Shown here piece by piece: positions 62,115 to 64,000 of a DNA stretch of 64,000 bases. The DNA comes from Armatimonadota bacterium (GTDB taxonomy: Bacteria > Sysuimicrobiota > Sysuimicrobiia > Sysuimicrobiales > Humicultoraceae). Location: positions 62,001 to 126,000 of the forward strand of contig JAVKIA010000003.1 in NCBI GenBank assembly GCA_031459715.1, in the 5' to 3' direction. Made by a program: the position numbers and the translations under genes. Numbering within the stretch: position 1 is the first letter of the stretch; each line of letters begins with the position of its first letter. The notes under the pieces were generated by a model. The model did not search any database. It was given only the letters and a program-made list of their open reading frames with translations, and was not told the DNA's origin.

Positions 62115-63095
62115 TCACCCAAGGACATCTTCGTACCAGGGCAAGGGGGAGGCGGCTTGCTCTCCCGGAGAGCAGACATCGCATCGGGCAACGCGGTAGA
62201 CGGTGTGGTGGCTGATGCGCACGTCGAAGCCGACCTCGACGGCGCAGAACCGCCCGGGCAGGGAGGGGTCCCGACGGGTTACCCAGCGCAGGGCGAGAAG
62301 GGCCGCCAGGCCGGCCACCAGCCCCTCCAGGGGAGGAGGAGAGGGATAAGGCGCGGGTGCATCGTCCAGGGCGAGGAACTCCTCGCGGTACGCCACGGTG
62401 GCAGCGCGGCGCAACCGGAAACACTGATAGCAGCACGTCTCGCCCGGCACGTACAGCGGCCCGACGGTGGCGAACGCCCCGTCGAAGGGCAGCACCTGCA
62501 GCCAAGTCCTCTGCTCCTCCAGCGCGCGGCAGTTCCAGCGGGCAAGCCGGGGCAGCTCTGCACCGGAGGGTGCCACGATGGTCAGGTCCGGGGGCGCGGC
62601 GGCCACACCGTCAGCATCCCAGGAAGTCTCTCCCACCTCCCACAGACCGGCCAGGCGAAGGAGGCGGGCTACCTCAACGGCCAGGCGCGACGATCCGACG
62701 ACGGTCACGGAACGCTCCTGCAGCGTCTCCAGGTGGGCGGCGAGGGGTGCGCTCCCGGCCTGGGAGGTCAGGAAGTACACCGTCTCCCGTACTGTGGAGG
62801 GGATCCCGGGTTCCGGGGCGGGACCGTCGGCCAGCAGGTCGTGCTCCTGTAGCAGGCAGAGCGCCTGCCGCGCCGCCGGGCTGGCGGTCTCACCGAGGTA
62901 CCGCTCGATCTGGTCCACCGTCCGCGTGCCGTCGAGCAGCGGCAGGAGGATCGGCAGGAGGCGCTCCACCGCCTTCCCTTCGAACGCGACCACCCGCTCA
63001 CCGTAATGAAGGAGCAGGCGGCCACGATCGCGACCGAGGCGATACCAGGGCTTGAGATAGGGCCGCTGGGGAAAGTTCCGTCCGTCTGATGTCAT
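62115..63095 (-). CDS. TOMM precursor leader-peptide-binding protein (E1-like/ocin-ThiF)
   Basis: Partner protein of YcaO (SagC-like), 326 aa. Residues 12-70 form a PqqD-like leader-recognition domain (LLLHYGERVVAFEGKAVERL). Residues 105-300 are a degenerate E1/ThiF fold (SVTVVGSSRLAVEVARLLRL). Four Cys form a likely zinc site: Cys222 and Cys225 in CYQC, Cys305 and Cys308 in CDVC. ATP-binding residues of true E1 enzymes are absent, as expected. It lies between the precursor gene and the YcaO gene. Confidence 0.88.
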   Translation of the reverse strand: MTSDGRNFPQRPYLKPWYRLGRDRGRLLLHYGERVVAFEGKAVERLLPILLPLLDGTRTVDQIERYLGETASPAARQALCLLQEHDLLADGPAPEPGIPSTVRETVYFLTSQAGSAPLAAHLETLQERSVTVVGSSRLAVEVARLLRLAGLWEVGETSWDADGVAAAPPDLTIVAPSGAELPRLARWNCRALEEQRTWLQVLPFDGAFATVGPLYVPGETCCYQCFRLRRAATVAYREEFLALDDAPAPYPSPPPLEGLVAGLAALLALRWVTRRDPSLPGRFCAVEVGFDVRISHHTVYRVARCDVCSPGEQAASPLPWYEDVLG

Positions 63096-63186
63096 GTGTT
63101 TCCTCTCCCTGCGGTGCCCGCGCCTCCTGTCGGTGTCCGCGCGGTCCCAGGCCGCCGCGCCTCCTCCCGCCCGCCACTAGCTGACA

Positions 63187-63202
63187 CCCGGGACAGTCCG
63201 GG
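63187..63202 (-). promoter_or_regulatory. Short GC hairpin between precursor and modification genes
   Basis: CCCGG (63187-63191) pairs with CCGGG (63198-63202) around a 6-nt loop, 14 bp past the precursor stop. Such hairpins in peptide clusters often let more precursor than enzyme be made. The stem is only 5 bp and lacks a U-run, so it is weak. Confidence 0.3.
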
Positions 63203-63215
63203 GACAGCAGACCGA

Positions 63216-63383
63216 CTACGTCGGCAACTCGTCGTCACGGCCGCCGCCGGCCTCGCTGCAGGAGCAGCCGCAGCAACAGCAGCAGCACGACTCACTGCAG
63301 TGCCCGTCGGCCATCTGTGCGTAGCCAACCGGCTCACCTCTGACCGTGGCAGTCAGATCCAGGAGCTCGTCCACCTGAAACAT
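63216..63383 (-). CDS. Cys-rich TOMM precursor peptide (SagA/heterocycloanthracin-like)
   Basis: Ribosomal precursor of 55 aa. ATG 63383 has a near-perfect ribosome site AAGGAGGT eight bases upstream. The leader (residues 1-28) is acidic and hydrophobic (FQVDELLDLTATV), as needed for binding by the E1-like protein. The core from residue 29 is CSESCCCCCCGCSCS, with nine Cys and four Ser as azole sites, resembling the CCCCC run of streptolysin S. The tail GGGRDDELPT is charged and unlikely to be modified except Thr55. It is the first gene of the cluster. The likely cleavage is before or near Cys29 (inference). Confidence 0.85.
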   Translation of the reverse strand: MFQVDELLDLTATVRGEPVGYAQMADGHCSESCCCCCCGCSCSEAGGGRDDELPT

Positions 63384-63534
63384 CACCCTCCACCTCCTTA
63401 CCGAGCCTCTGTGGACCTGCCCTAAGGACCAGGTCCCTGGAAGTTGTTCCGCCAGGAATAACGGCGAGCCGCGCCGACTCTCTGTCGCAAGATTTGGGGA
63501 CTTGAGGAGCTGCGCGATGCAGACGCTGTGGCGC
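63384..63534. other. Leader and promoter region of the TOMM cluster
   Basis: The 151-bp gap before the precursor ATG should contain the cluster promoter on the minus strand, but no convincing -35/-10 pair was found. An 11-bp palindrome GGACCAGGTCC lies at 63426-63436. Confidence 0.35.
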
Positions 63535-64000
63535 TCAGGCGTGAGTGGAGGCTCGGGCACGCCGGTCGTGGGGCAGCAGCGCCGCATAGACGGCGGAACA
63601 GGCCGGGGTGGGCACCCCGGCTTCCCGCCCGAAGCGCACCACCGTGCCGTGCAGCGCCTCCAGCTCCAGTCGTCGGCCTCCGGTCAGGTCGTGGTGCAGG
63701 GAGGAGGTGGCCTCTGGCTCCAGGCGCTGCGCCAGCTCCAGGTGCGCCTCCACCACCTCCGGACCCAGGGGCACACCCCGGGCCCGGCCGACGGCGACCA
63801 CCTCCTCGACGATCTGGCGGAACATGGCCCAGGTCGGAGGGCTGGCGCGGATCTCGCCGATGGGCAGCCGGGTGAGCGCGGTCATCCCCGCCAGGGCGCA
63901 GATGAAGGCGAACTTCACCCACTTCTCCCGGACCACGTCCTCTGAAGCCGTAACCCGCCAGCCGGCCTCCGCCAGCACTCCCTCCAGCCGCCGCACCCGG
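63535..64000 (-). CDS. 2-dehydropantoate 2-reductase-like protein, C-terminal part (cut by window edge)
   Basis: The last about 155 residues of a PanE/ApbA-family oxidoreductase: helical C-terminal domain with VVREKWVKFAFICALAGMTA (catalytic Lys/Asn-region helix, here KWVKFAF), EEVVAVGRARGVPLG, SSLHHDLTGGRRLELEALHG (SSMxxDxxxGRxTEID-like) and ending near TPACSAVYAALL. The NADP-binding N-terminus lies beyond base 64000. It is upstream of the TOMM precursor on the same strand, 151 bp away, and is probably not part of that cluster. Confidence 0.88.
   Translation of the reverse strand, partial: RVRRLEGVLAEAGWRVTASEDVVREKWVKFAFICALAGMTALTRLPIGEIRASPPTWAMFRQIVEEVVAVGRARGVPLGPEVVEAHLELAQRLEPEATSSLHHDLTGGRRLELEALHGTVVRFGREAGVPTPACSAVYAALLPHDRRARASTHA

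Overview
The window is 64 kb of high-GC bacterial chromosome with dense operons, many 4-bp GTGA/ATGA stop-start overlaps and frequent GTG starts. The histidine operon order (hisZ-G-D-C-B-H-A-F-IE), a TrpR-like YerC regulator, a long SRP RNA with an Alu domain, a FakB-PlsY-FakA set and many oligopeptide-type ABC transporters fit a soil or subsurface lineage near Firmicutes, Chloroflexota or Armatimonadota. That placement is an inference from gene content; no 16S gene is present.

Layout. 1-12855 (mostly minus) holds two solute-uptake operons. The first has a family-5 binding protein, DppB/DppC permeases, an M14-type deacylase, an aldehyde dehydrogenase and a GntR regulator, with a second paralogous GntR beside it. 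The second is a GntR/HutC-controlled NMT1-type ABC system with an alkaline-phosphatase-superfamily hydrolase between its genes. 13013-19541 carries a sulfatase, a lytic transglycosylase, GYD and cupin proteins, a radical SAM protein and an aldo-keto reductase. 19690-24814 has a tRNA-Arg, a small pore-like membrane protein, a decayed IS256-type transposase, an FAD oxidoreductase, a flavocytochrome/ECF pseudogene chimera and DoxX with its ArsR regulator. 25298-28057 is a nikR-nikMN-nikQ-nikO nickel uptake operon behind a NikR-type operator. 28173-31266 is a fatty-acid activation operon (fakB-plsY-fakA). 32332-39900 is a second HutC-controlled catabolic cluster whose binding protein appears circularly permuted, followed by AtuA-like/DUF4387 genes. 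40180-48586 is the complete his operon with a HAD phosphatase at its end. 48967-52500 is rich in gene remnants around intact yerC, tRNA-Ser and lepB. 52642-57611 has a frameshifted Mg2+ P-type ATPase, an acyl-CoA ligase and the SRP RNA.

The most notable system is at 57687-63383: a streptolysin-S-like azol(in)e peptide (TOMM) cluster. A 55-residue Cys-rich precursor is followed by an E1-like leader-binding protein, a YcaO cyclodehydratase, a SagB-type dehydrogenase, a single protein fusing a CPBP (SagE-like) protease to an ABC ATPase (SagG-like), and an ABC-2 permease (SagH/I-like). The set would make, cleave and export a heterocycle-rich peptide. The window ends inside a ketopantoate-reductase-like gene.
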